NCBI GenBank assembly: GCA_029077825.1 | Contig: JAQNCT010000013.1 | Location: forward strand, 1 to 56,311 | DNA: 56,311 bases | Source: Acidocella sp. | GTDB taxonomy: Bacteria; Pseudomonadota; Alphaproteobacteria; Acetobacterales; Acetobacteraceae | Direction of reading: 5' to 3' | Part shown: positions 45,599-54,353 of the stretch, piece after piece | How positions within the stretch are numbered: position 1 is the stretch's first letter | Layout: each line of letters starts with the position of its first letter | Notes under the pieces: model-generated | Seen by the model: only the letters and a program-made list of their open reading frames with translations | What the model was told of the DNA's origin: nothing | Database searches by the model: none | Program-made: the position numbers and the translations under genes

Positions 45599-48531
45599 GG
45601 CTTGCCAGCTTTCCGGCTGATGCTGCGTTTCTGCCAGCCTTGGCCCACGCGTGGCTGACTTCGGGTAGCGCAGCGTTTAATGATGCCAGCGATGGGCTGA
45701 TCATTCTGCCAAACCGGCGGGCGGCACGCGCATTGGCGGGCGCTTTTTTACAAGCCAATAACGGCAAACCATTACTCCTGCCGCGCATCATCGCTTGGGC
45801 CGCCATTGACGAGGCAGCATTGGCTCTGGCGGGCGTTTTGCGGGCGCCGCCAGCCGTGCCTTCCATGCTGCGGCAGACGTTTTTGACCAAGCTGATTTTA
45901 GCGCGGCGCGGCCAGAACGGCGCGCCAACAAGGTTGCATAATGCGTGGTCGCTGGCAGGTGACCTGGCAGCCTTGTTGGATGAGGCGATCACCGCCGAGA
46001 TTGACCTGCGCGAAGCTTTGCCCGGCGTGGTAAGTGCCGAGCTGGCGCTGCATTGGCAAACAACGCTGGAATTTTTGCAAATTATTACGCAAGCCTGGCC
46101 AGCAATTTTATCAGAAATGAGCATGATTGACCCAGCGCTCCAACAAGTTTTGTTGGTCCGCTCCCAAGCGCAGGCCTGGGATGAGCAGCCACCCCAGCAT
46201 AAAATCTGGCTGGTGGCGCGCGATGCAACACCAGCACTTGGGCGCCTGGCCAAAACCATTGCCCAATTGCCGCAAGGTGTTGTGATTTTACCGGGTTATG
46301 ATGCCACCATGCCAGCCGCCGTGTGGGAGGCGGTGGATGAGAGCCATGCACAGGCGGGTATTGCCAAGCTATTGGCATATTTGGGTGTGCGGCATGAAGA
46401 AATTGAAACCTGGCCCGCGCTTACGGCAAAAGTTCCGGCGGGAAGGCAGGCGCTGGTATCAACCGCGCTGTTGCCGGGGGCTCATTTAAGCCAATGGCAG
46501 ACAGCCGCCACGCTGAATCCATCAGGCTTGTTCCGGCTGGCGTCACGCGATGAGCATGAGGAAGCCATCGCAATCGCCATGGTGCTGCGCGATGCGCTGG
46601 AATTACCTGGGCGAACCGCCGCACTGATCACACCTGACCGCGGCCAGGCCGTGCGGGTGGCTGCCGCATTGCGGCGCTTTGGCATTGTAGCCGACGATAG
46701 CGCTGGCGAACCCCTGGGTGACACCCCACCCGCGGTGTTTTTACGGTTACTGGCGCAAGCGGCAATGAGCGATTATGCGCCGCTGCATTTATTAGCGTTA
46801 TTGAAACATCCGCTGGCCGCAGCGGGGGAGCCACCCGAGGTATGCCGTGACCACGCCCGAACGCTGGAGCTTGCCGCCCTGCGGGGGGCCAGGCCCGCGC
46901 CGGGGTTTGATGAGATAAAATTTCGTTTGAAAGCAAAAGCCAGCACCGCCGTGCAGGATTTTCTGGACCGGCTGGAATTATGCCTGCGCCCGGTGAGCAG
47001 CCTGCCTGCAACTACCAACGCGGCGCATGCGTTACGCTGCTTAATTGAGGCTGGTGAAAATCTCGCCAAAACAGAGGCTCAAACAGGTGCGGCACGGCTG
47101 TGGCACGGCGAGGCAGGGTTAGCTTTGTCTGATCTGCTGGTTGAGGCGTTGGCAACGCTGGAGAGCCTGCCGGACATGCCAAAGGATGATCTGGGCGACC
47201 TGTTGGATGTGCTGTTCGCCGGGCAAGCCGTGCGAAAGCCCCGCACCAAAGGCGGCCATCCACGCGTTGCCATTTGGGGGGTACAGGAGGCTGATTTGCA
47301 AACAGTAGATGTTGCTGTGCTAGGCGGGCTGGTGGAGGGTATCTGGCCCGCCCTGACTGACCCTGGCCCCTGGCTGAGCCGCCCCATGCGCAAGGCCGCC
47401 GGCCTGCCTGCCGCCGAACAACGAACCGGTTTTGCCGCGCATGATTTTTTCAGCCTGTGCTGCCGCTGCCCGGTGGTGGTGCTGGCCGCCCCCCTGCGGC
47501 GTGAGCGGGCACCCGCTGTGCCGGCCCGCTGGATAACGCGGCTGGAGGCGCTGCTGGCAGGCAATGGCATGACACTGGCGCCGCACCCGGCACAATCATG
47601 GGCTGCTCAAATTGACCTTCCGGCGCAGCGGCTGTTGCGCGCCAAACCCATGCCAAAACCACCCGCCAATGTGAGGCCGCGCAGCCTGAGCATTTCAGAT
47701 GTCGCCACTTTGATGGCTGACCCTTATGCCATCTACGTTAAGAAAATTTTGGGCATCCGCGCGCTTGATGAATTGGATAAAGAGAGTGATGCCAGCCTGT
47801 TTGGCGATATTGTGCACGATGGTCTTGCTGAATTTTTCAAACAATCCCCGAACTTTGAGGCTGGTGGCTGTGCCGCGCAGCTAACATTATCTCTGCACAC
47901 CGCCATGCGTAAGCACCGGCCACGCGCCGCCTTGCAGCATTGGTGGGAGGCCAGGCTGGAGCGGATCGCCGCCTGGATTATTGCAGCCGAACGTGAAAGA
48001 CGGCAGCTAAAGGGCAATCCGGTAAAAATTACCGTGGAAAAACCAGCGGCTATGAGCGTTGCTGAACTATTCACTTTAACCGGCCGTGTGGACCGGATTG
48101 AGCAGCGCCAGGACGGCAGCATTTTTATTATGGACTATAAAACCGGCACCCCGCCCAACAGTAATAAAGTGGCTTCAGGCATCGCACCGCAACTGCCGCT
48201 GGAGGCTGTAATGGCTGAAGCCGGCGCTTTTGGTGAAGATTTTGAAGCCAGCGTAACAGAGCTTGCGTTCTGGAAGCTCTCAGGCCGCCATGTGGCTGGC
48301 GATGATTCGCCGCTGTTTAAAAAACCCGAAATATTACGCAGCGTGATTGATAAAGCCGCGCAGATTCTGCCGGAACTTTTTATAAAATTCGCCAACCCCG
48401 CCACCGCCTATTTATCAGCGCCCCACCCCGACCGTACCACATATGATGATCCGTTCCGCGGCTTATCACGCCGTAGCGAATGGGGCGGTGAAGGGGATGG
48501 CGGTGAAGGAGGTGATGATGACAGCGATTGA
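45595..48531 (+). CDS. addB: Double-strand break repair protein AddB (alphaproteobacterial type)
   Basis: AddB pairs with AddA to resect double-strand breaks for RecA loading. It has 978 residues. The N-terminal helicase-like half lacks a good Walker A (LIILPNRRAARALAGAFL). The C-terminal PD-(D/E)xK nuclease shows LFGDIVHDGLAEFF and the catalytic IFIMDYKTGTPP. ATG 45595 overlaps the murU stop, and the 3' end overlaps addA by about 14 bases, so the two subunits are translationally coupled. Confidence 0.93.
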   Translation: MRLASFPADAAFLPALAHAWLTSGSAAFNDASDGLIILPNRRAARALAGAFLQANNGKPLLLPRIIAWAAIDEAALALAGVLRAPPAVPSMLRQTFLTKLILARRGQNGAPTRLHNAWSLAGDLAALLDEAITAEIDLREALPGVVSAELALHWQTTLEFLQIITQAWPAILSEMSMIDPALQQVLLVRSQAQAWDEQPPQHKIWLVARDATPALGRLAKTIAQLPQGVVILPGYDATMPAAVWEAVDESHAQAGIAKLLAYLGVRHEEIETWPALTAKVPAGRQALVSTALLPGAHLSQWQTAATLNPSGLFRLASRDEHEEAIAIAMVLRDALELPGRTAALITPDRGQAVRVAAALRRFGIVADDSAGEPLGDTPPAVFLRLLAQAAMSDYAPLHLLALLKHPLAAAGEPPEVCRDHARTLELAALRGARPAPGFDEIKFRLKAKASTAVQDFLDRLELCLRPVSSLPATTNAAHALRCLIEAGENLAKTEAQTGAARLWHGEAGLALSDLLVEALATLESLPDMPKDDLGDLLDVLFAGQAVRKPRTKGGHPRVAIWGVQEADLQTVDVAVLGGLVEGIWPALTDPGPWLSRPMRKAAGLPAAEQRTGFAAHDFFSLCCRCPVVVLAAPLRRERAPAVPARWITRLEALLAGNGMTLAPHPAQSWAAQIDLPAQRLLRAKPMPKPPANVRPRSLSISDVATLMADPYAIYVKKILGIRALDELDKESDASLFGDIVHDGLAEFFKQSPNFEAGGCAAQLTLSLHTAMRKHRPRAALQHWWEARLERIAAWIIAAERERRQLKGNPVKITVEKPAAMSVAELFTLTGRVDRIEQRQDGSIFIMDYKTGTPPNSNKVASGIAPQLPLEAVMAEAGAFGEDFEASVTELAFWKLSGRHVAGDDSPLFKKPEILRSVIDKAAQILPELFIKFANPATAYLSAPHPDRTTYDDPFRGLSRRSEWGGEGDGGEGGDDDSD

Positions 48532-51500
48532 GCTTGCCAACCGCGAACAATTAAGCGCCTCTAACCCGCAAGTGTCAGCCTTCGTGGCGGCTTCAGCTGG
48601 CAGCGGCAAAACCAAACTACTCACTGACCGGCTGTTGCGGCTGATGCTTACCGGCACCCCGCCTGATAAAATTCTATGCCTGACCTACACCAAAGCCGCC
48701 GCCGCCGAAATGGCAATCAGGCTTAACCGCAAGCTCGGCGGATGGGTGGTAATGGCTGATCGTGAGTTGGACACCGAGCTTGCCAAACTGGATATGCCGG
48801 CAACCGCCACGTCACGCAGCAGAGCCCGCCAGTTGTTTGCTGATGTGCTGGATTTACCAGGCGGCATGCGGATCAACACCATTCACGCGTTCTGCCAGTC
48901 TTTGTTACGGCGGTTTCCGCTGGAGGCCCAGCTCTCACCTCACTTCAAACTTGAAGATGATTTTGAAGCCACAAGCCGCCTGCGCGAGGCGCGTGAAACG
49001 CAACTCACCAACCCTGACCAACGCGACAACATCGCAGCTCTGGCCGAGGAAACCAACGAGCTGGATTTTGCCGAACTGGTGGCGCGCCTGGCAGGCGAGG
49101 GTGAATTTCAAACGCTGATGCAGCAATTTTCGCATGCTGCTGTGACGGCCATGCAGCGCGCCGCCTTGAACGCGCCTGACATTTCACTTGAAGCTCTGGC
49201 GCTTGCGGGGGTTAACCTACCACGGGAAACCCAACTGGCCAGCGTGCTGCGCCGCATTGCCACAGTGGGCAACCCCAGCGGGGTAAAATGGGCCAACCGA
49301 TGTTTGGATTGGTTGGCCGATAACCACCAGGCAAGGCAAGCTAACTGGGCGGAATGGGTGGATGCGCATTTTACCGCCACCAATGGACGGCGCTCCTTCC
49401 ATGGGTTTTTTGGTAAAAACCCAGCCAATGAATGCGATGCCTGGGTTGTTGAAATTGACGCCGAACGCACCCGGATTGAAACAATTGAGGAAACCAGGCT
49501 TGCGATAAATCTGGCATCATTCAATGCGCATCTGCTCAACCTTGTTGCGCCAATTTTGCAAACCCATGGTGCACAAAAAATTGAACATGCAACGCTGACA
49601 TACACGGATTTAATTTCGATTACGCTTAATTTGTTCAAACAACCTGAAAATGTAGCGTGGATATTATACAAGCTTGACGGCGGTATTGACCATTTGCTGC
49701 TTGATGAGGTGCAAGATACCGCCCCAGCCCAATGGCAAATTGCCAGCGCCATTGCGGGTGAATTTTTCGCAGGCATCGGGGCCCGTGATGTACAGCGTAG
49801 TATTTTTGCTGTCGGCGATCCTAAACAATCAATCTTTTCGTTTCAGGGGGCAGACCTTGAGAGTTTCCAAACCTACCGCGCCGCTTTGCGCACCCAGGCG
49901 AAGGCTGCTGGACAAAACTGGCTGGACGGGCAGCTCTCAGTCTCGTTTCGCTCAACCGCGCCGGTATTAGCACTTGTGGATGCGGTGTTTGCTAAAGCGC
50001 CCGCTTGCCACGGTGTTTGCGAACCAGGCAGCCTGCGCCACGAGGTAAGCCGTACCGGCCAGGATGGTGGCACTACGCTCTGGCCGCTGAGCAAACCAAC
50101 CGTTACGGCGGCACTGCCACCATGGGAGGTGCCTGATGATTATGCACAAACGCAATCAGCCACTGCGATGCTTGCCGGACAAATTGCCAGTTATATTAAA
50201 AACGCACTGAACACGCGGCTGATGTTACCCAGCCGCGAGCGGCCCGCAATGGCAGGGGATTTTTTAATTTTGGTGCGCCGGCGTGACGCGCTTGTTAACG
50301 CCATCACCCGCGCCTGCAAAGCTGCTGACATACCGATTGCTGGGTTGGATAGAATGGTGTTGCCTGAGCAGCAGGCCGTGAGTGATTTGTTGGCACTTTG
50401 CGATGCGCTTTTATTGCCCAGTGATGATTTGGCTTTTGGGCAATTCCTGGTGTCACCGCTTGGCGGACTTTCAGATGAAAGCCTGATGGCGCTGGCACTT
50501 GGCCGCCGCACCAGCCTGGCCGCCGCCTTGTTCGCCCGCCGGGATGAACGCCCGGAGTGGGCCGCCGCCGATGCGTTTTTCCAAACATTGCTTAGGCAAG
50601 TTGATTTTATTGCCCCTTACAGCTTGTTGGCACAGGCACTTGGGCCCCTGGGGGGGCGGGCCAAGCTGTTGCAACGTCTGGGCGCTGAAGCCGGGGAGCC
50701 CATTGATGAAATGCTGGCGGAAGCCCAAACGCACGCCCGCAACAACCCGGCTTCCCTGCAGCATTTTGTGGTCTGGCTGCGCCAAACCGGTGCTACCATT
50801 AAACGTGAAGCTGAAGCCAGCGGCGGCATGGTACGAATTATGACCGTGCATGGCGCGAAAGGCTTGCAAGCCCCAATTGTAATTTTGCCAGATACCACGG
50901 CTATCCCCAAGCCCAAGGATACGTTGTTTCAGCTGCCGGTGCCGCAACAAAACCTGCAGGTTCCGGTTTTTTGTCCGCGCACGGCGTTGCGTTCAGGCGC
51001 CATAACGCGGGCGGCGGCGGCCAGCAAGCAACGCCAGATGGCCGAATATAACCGTTTGCTGTATGTGGCCCTCACCCGGGCAGAAGATGAGCTTATTATC
51101 TGCGGGGCGGAAGGCCGCAAAGCCTTGCCGGAAGAATGCTGGTATAATCTGGTTAAAACCGGCTTCACAGCCCTCAGGGCATCAGCCGGTACCGTAGGGG
51201 AATGGTCTTACCGAGCAGCACAAACCGCAAAGCCTGATCGTGAGGAAAAACGCGAGTTGATGAGTGCGGCGCCGCTCCCGGCATGGGCAGGAATGGCGCC
51301 TGACTGGCAGGCACTGCCACCCGGACTTGAAACCACCAGACCAGAGCCGCTGGTACCAAGCCGCAGTGCCGATGACCCAGCCAAACGGGCGACCGCGGCA
51401 TCACCCTTAGGCAACGGTATGGCGGCCCTGCGGCTATCCCAACAGTCAGCCTTGGCGAAAGGCCGGCTGGTTCATGCGCTGCTCCAGCATTTGCCAGATA

Positions 51501-51976
51501 TGGCGCCCGGGGCCCGAAGCACAGCGTGCCAGACATATCTGGCGCAACCAGGACTTGCATTGAGCGTAGCGCTGCAACACCAAATCCTCACCTCGGTAAT
51601 GACAATTCTGCAAGCGCCAGGGCTGCAAGCGCTGTTTGCTCCTGGTTCAAAGGCGGAGGTGCCGCTGGCGGGTGTTGTGGATGATGTTGAGATTGGCGGG
51701 TTGGTGGACCGGCTGGCAGTGCAAGATAATGCCATTTTGCTGGCTGACTATAAAACTGACCGGCTGCCACCTACCAACCCCGCGGCGGTTCCGCCCGCGT
51801 ACTTACGCCAGTTAGCGGCCTACCAGGCTGTTCTGGAACAGATTTTCCCGGCCAAGCGCATTTCATGCCTGCTGATCTGGACTGAAACCGCCACCATTAT
51901 GGCGCTCCCGCCCACCCTTTTGGTCCGCCATGCACCCGGGCATTTACAGCCACCCGAAACCAGCCAGGGCGCTTGA
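48518..51976 (+). CDS. addA: Double-strand break repair helicase AddA
   Basis: AddA is the helicase-nuclease subunit, a UvrD-like superfamily 1 protein of about 1152 residues. ATG 48518 (or 48515) follows AAGGAGG, inside the end of addB; the frame further left is a shadow. Walker A is AASAGSGKTKLLTDRLL, Walker B is LLLDEVQDTAPAQW, later helicase motifs are VGDPKQSIFSFQGAD, VRIMTVHGAKGLQAP and LLYVALTRAEDELII. The C-terminal nuclease has VDRLAVQDNAILLADYKTDRLPP. It acts with AddB and RecA. Confidence 0.95.
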   Translation: MTAIELANREQLSASNPQVSAFVAASAGSGKTKLLTDRLLRLMLTGTPPDKILCLTYTKAAAAEMAIRLNRKLGGWVVMADRELDTELAKLDMPATATSRSRARQLFADVLDLPGGMRINTIHAFCQSLLRRFPLEAQLSPHFKLEDDFEATSRLREARETQLTNPDQRDNIAALAEETNELDFAELVARLAGEGEFQTLMQQFSHAAVTAMQRAALNAPDISLEALALAGVNLPRETQLASVLRRIATVGNPSGVKWANRCLDWLADNHQARQANWAEWVDAHFTATNGRRSFHGFFGKNPANECDAWVVEIDAERTRIETIEETRLAINLASFNAHLLNLVAPILQTHGAQKIEHATLTYTDLISITLNLFKQPENVAWILYKLDGGIDHLLLDEVQDTAPAQWQIASAIAGEFFAGIGARDVQRSIFAVGDPKQSIFSFQGADLESFQTYRAALRTQAKAAGQNWLDGQLSVSFRSTAPVLALVDAVFAKAPACHGVCEPGSLRHEVSRTGQDGGTTLWPLSKPTVTAALPPWEVPDDYAQTQSATAMLAGQIASYIKNALNTRLMLPSRERPAMAGDFLILVRRRDALVNAITRACKAADIPIAGLDRMVLPEQQAVSDLLALCDALLLPSDDLAFGQFLVSPLGGLSDESLMALALGRRTSLAAALFARRDERPEWAAADAFFQTLLRQVDFIAPYSLLAQALGPLGGRAKLLQRLGAEAGEPIDEMLAEAQTHARNNPASLQHFVVWLRQTGATIKREAEASGGMVRIMTVHGAKGLQAPIVILPDTTAIPKPKDTLFQLPVPQQNLQVPVFCPRTALRSGAITRAAAASKQRQMAEYNRLLYVALTRAEDELIICGAEGRKALPEECWYNLVKTGFTALRASAGTVGEWSYRAAQTAKPDREEKRELMSAAPLPAWAGMAPDWQALPPGLETTRPEPLVPSRSADDPAKRATAASPLGNGMAALRLSQQSALAKGRLVHALLQHLPDMAPGARSTACQTYLAQPGLALSVALQHQILTSVMTILQAPGLQALFAPGSKAEVPLAGVVDDVEIGGLVDRLAVQDNAILLADYKTDRLPPTNPAAVPPAYLRQLAAYQAVLEQIFPAKRISCLLIWTETATIMALPPTLLVRHAPGHLQPPETSQGA

Positions 51977-52029
51977 TCAACCTAACCATTCCCGCCATGT
52001 TCAACGCAACGCAATATTAGGAACCTATC

Positions 52030-52347
52030 ATGAGCAAACCGGTAACCGACGAAACCTTCGCTGTTGATGTCCTCAAATCCTCTGGCCCGGTGTTGGTGGA
52101 TTTTTGGGCAGAATGGTGCGGCCCCTGCCGCGCCATAGCGCCATCATTGGAGGAGCTTGGCACCGAATATGCGGGCAAACTGGACATTGTGAAGGTAAAT
52201 ATTGACGAAAACCCCCTCACCCCCAGCCAATTTGGCGTGCGCGGCATTCCAACCCTGATTATTTTCAAAGACGGCAAACCCGCCGCCACGCAGGTTGGCG
52301 CGGCACCCAAAAGTGCCTTGAAGGCCTGGATCGAAAAAAGCCTTTAA
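52030..52347 (+). CDS. trxA: Thioredoxin
   Basis: This cytoplasmic disulfide reductase has 105 residues. The active site is [12 protein letters not shown] with Cys30 and Cys33, followed by VNIDENP and the cis-proline [14 protein letters not shown]. It lies 53 bases after addA, the usual position in alphaproteobacteria. The next gene starts one base after its stop. Confidence 0.97.
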   Translation: MSKPVTDETFAVDVLKSSGPVLVDFWAEWCGPCRAIAPSLEELGTEYAGKLDIVKVNIDENPLTPSQFGVRGIPTLIIFKDGKPAATQVGAAPKSALKAWIEKSL

Positions 52348-52348
52348 T

Positions 52349-52759
52349 ATGAACGCCCAAGCTCCCGCCGAGCAACCGCCGGCTGAGCAACCACCAGCCG
52401 GCATGGCGATGATTCGCACCATCGCCATGCCGGCCGATTCCAATGCCAACGGTGATATTTTCGGCGGCTGGCTGATGAGCCAGATGGATCTGGCCGCCGG
52501 GAATCTGGCGTCACGGGTGTCGCACGGCCGCTGTGTGACCGTATCAGTTGACGCCATGAGCTTCTTGCGCCCAGTGAAAATCGGCGATGAGGTGAGTGTT
52601 TACTGCTCGTTGCTCTCGACCGGCCGAACGTCAATGAAAATCAATGTCGAGGCTTGGCGGCGGGCACGAATTACCGCGGAAGAATACCGGGTGACCCGCG
52701 CTGTGTTCACTTTTGTTGCCATTGACGCGGAGGGGCGGCCACGCGCGTTTGTGGTTTAA
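52349..52759 (+). CDS. Acyl-CoA thioesterase, YciA-like hotdog fold
   Basis: This 136-residue hotdog-fold enzyme probably hydrolyses acyl-CoAs. Conserved parts are MIRTIAMPADSNANGDIFGGWLMSQMDLAAG with the catalytic Asp region, then VSVDAMSFLRPVKIGDEV and TVYC-like SVYCSLLSTGRTSMKI. The first ~17 residues are a low-complexity duplication of AEQPP. ATG 52349 follows the trxA stop; ATG 52403 would remove the duplicated tail and cannot be excluded. Confidence 0.87.
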   Translation: MNAQAPAEQPPAEQPPAGMAMIRTIAMPADSNANGDIFGGWLMSQMDLAAGNLASRVSHGRCVTVSVDAMSFLRPVKIGDEVSVYCSLLSTGRTSMKINVEAWRRARITAEEYRVTRAVFTFVAIDAEGRPRAFVV

Positions 52760-52836
52760 CATTCAAAGCTAGTAATGTTATTTTGTTTATGCGATTTATG
52801 CACCACGATATGTTAATGTTGATAAGGCTTTAGGAC

Positions 52837-54312
52837 TTGAACAGCGATAATGTAAACGTTGAAGTGGCCTTAGAAACTGGTCCTATTGGATATCCAGATC
52901 TTGGACTTGGTCTTAATAATCAAAAATTCGCCTTATTTGGGCTTTTCAACAAAGCTCGTCTAATGAATCGTCCAGTCATTCTGCCTGATTTTGTGATCTT
53001 CGATGCCAAATCAGATCGCAAAGAAAAAATTCAGTTCGCCTCAGTTTATTCTGTTGACCATATGGTCCGATTTGCCAACAGCTTCGGAATGGAAATCATC
53101 GATCAATCGCCAATCGATAATGACAATGGGTGGCATTGCTTCATTGGTGGCACTTTTACAATGGGTTTAGAAGGTAAAAAAGGGCCGGGCAGTTTAGATG
53201 ATTTTACTTGCCAGTTTTTTAGGAATTTAAAGCCCAACGTCACTAACACCCCTGTTTTCAAAAAACTTGCTGAAAATGTTTTTATCGAACGCGGTATAGG
53301 TGTTGTCGCACAGCTTCGCATCGAGAATGACTGGTTAGATGTTGGTAAACAAGCTGAAGCCAGCAACTCACCGGATAAAGATAATTATAAAATTACCTTT
53401 TTAGATATTTTATCAAAAATCAACAATACTATAGGCGCTTTTGCTAGGACGATTTATGTTGTTTGCGATGAAGCAAACCTGCCCGTCAGTAAGGAAGTGA
53501 TTCGAAAAACCATATTTGATGAGTTCGGAATTTCTTTGTTTTGGAAATCGGATATTCTTTCCAACGAAGAGTTGAAAGCATTATCACTGCTAGATTTATC
53601 AATCATTGATTTTGAAATGGCCGTTCGAGCACCACTATTTGTTGGTTTAAGTCTTTCGACATTTTCAAACCTTGCTTGTTTTGAAACATTTTGCCGGACA
53701 GGCACACCTGCAACAAATCATTATATTTATAATTGTCCTGGGCCGCATCTCATCCGCCGGACGGATTTTGGTGCAGGTGGTAGCTTGGAAGATGTTACTA
53801 GCCCTTACCATCTAAGAACGCCTCTGATCCAGGATACGCTCAATGATTGTCACTGGCCAATGTCACTAACAGCGCATATATCTCGGTATGGAGATTTTAC
53901 CACTGTTTCTGGTAAGTTTCCAGGTGTTCGAAGGGGGCATATTGTATGTGGTGTTCCTGGGGGCTTCGAGAGAACAATAGAAGGTTTTACGCTGCAATCA
54001 CTAGGTCCAATGCAGGTTGATGTTGAATATCGTGCCAAGACTGATGCTGGTGGTTGGGGTAACTGGGTTACAAACGGCTTTATTGCAGGTTCTCAAGGAA
54101 ATGCCCGACCTATAAATGGTTTTGCAGTTCGTTTGAAAGGCATCTTAGCCCTCAGCTATGAAGTAATATGTGTCGGCAGTTTTGTGGGTAGACAAAATCT
54201 TATTCAAGAGAAAGGCCACATAGGCTGTGAATCTCCTAACGGAGAGTTCTTGGAGGCAATGCAAATTATTTTCCGCCCGATTTCGTCTAATTGGCCGGCA
54301 GGCATTTTTTGA
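52837..54312 (+). CDS. O-fucosyltransferase-like protein with a ChW-like C-terminal module
   Basis: This 491-residue protein has no signal peptide or membrane segment. Residues 20-300 resemble GT-B O-fucosyltransferases: GLGLNNQKFALFGLFNKARL ending in NRPVILPDF (23-52), QLRIENDWL (159-167) in the position of the donor-binding Arg motif, and DFEMAVRAPLFVGLSLSTFSNL (258-279). Residues ~343-482 form a separate module resembling 'hydrophobic W' (ChW) repeats, with GGWGNWVTNGFIAGSQG (405-421), NGFAVRL and GCESP. The same module opens the next gene. The start is TTG 52837; base composition is AT-richer than upstream DNA. Donor and acceptor are unknown. Confidence 0.7.
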   Translation: MNSDNVNVEVALETGPIGYPDLGLGLNNQKFALFGLFNKARLMNRPVILPDFVIFDAKSDRKEKIQFASVYSVDHMVRFANSFGMEIIDQSPIDNDNGWHCFIGGTFTMGLEGKKGPGSLDDFTCQFFRNLKPNVTNTPVFKKLAENVFIERGIGVVAQLRIENDWLDVGKQAEASNSPDKDNYKITFLDILSKINNTIGAFARTIYVVCDEANLPVSKEVIRKTIFDEFGISLFWKSDILSNEELKALSLLDLSIIDFEMAVRAPLFVGLSLSTFSNLACFETFCRTGTPATNHYIYNCPGPHLIRRTDFGAGGSLEDVTSPYHLRTPLIQDTLNDCHWPMSLTAHISRYGDFTTVSGKFPGVRRGHIVCGVPGGFERTIEGFTLQSLGPMQVDVEYRAKTDAGGWGNWVTNGFIAGSQGNARPINGFAVRLKGILALSYEVICVGSFVGRQNLIQEKGHIGCESPNGEFLEAMQIIFRPISSNWPAGIF

Positions 54313-54353
54313 AAATTATCGAAACTGACTACACAATTAAAAGGCAGGATGCA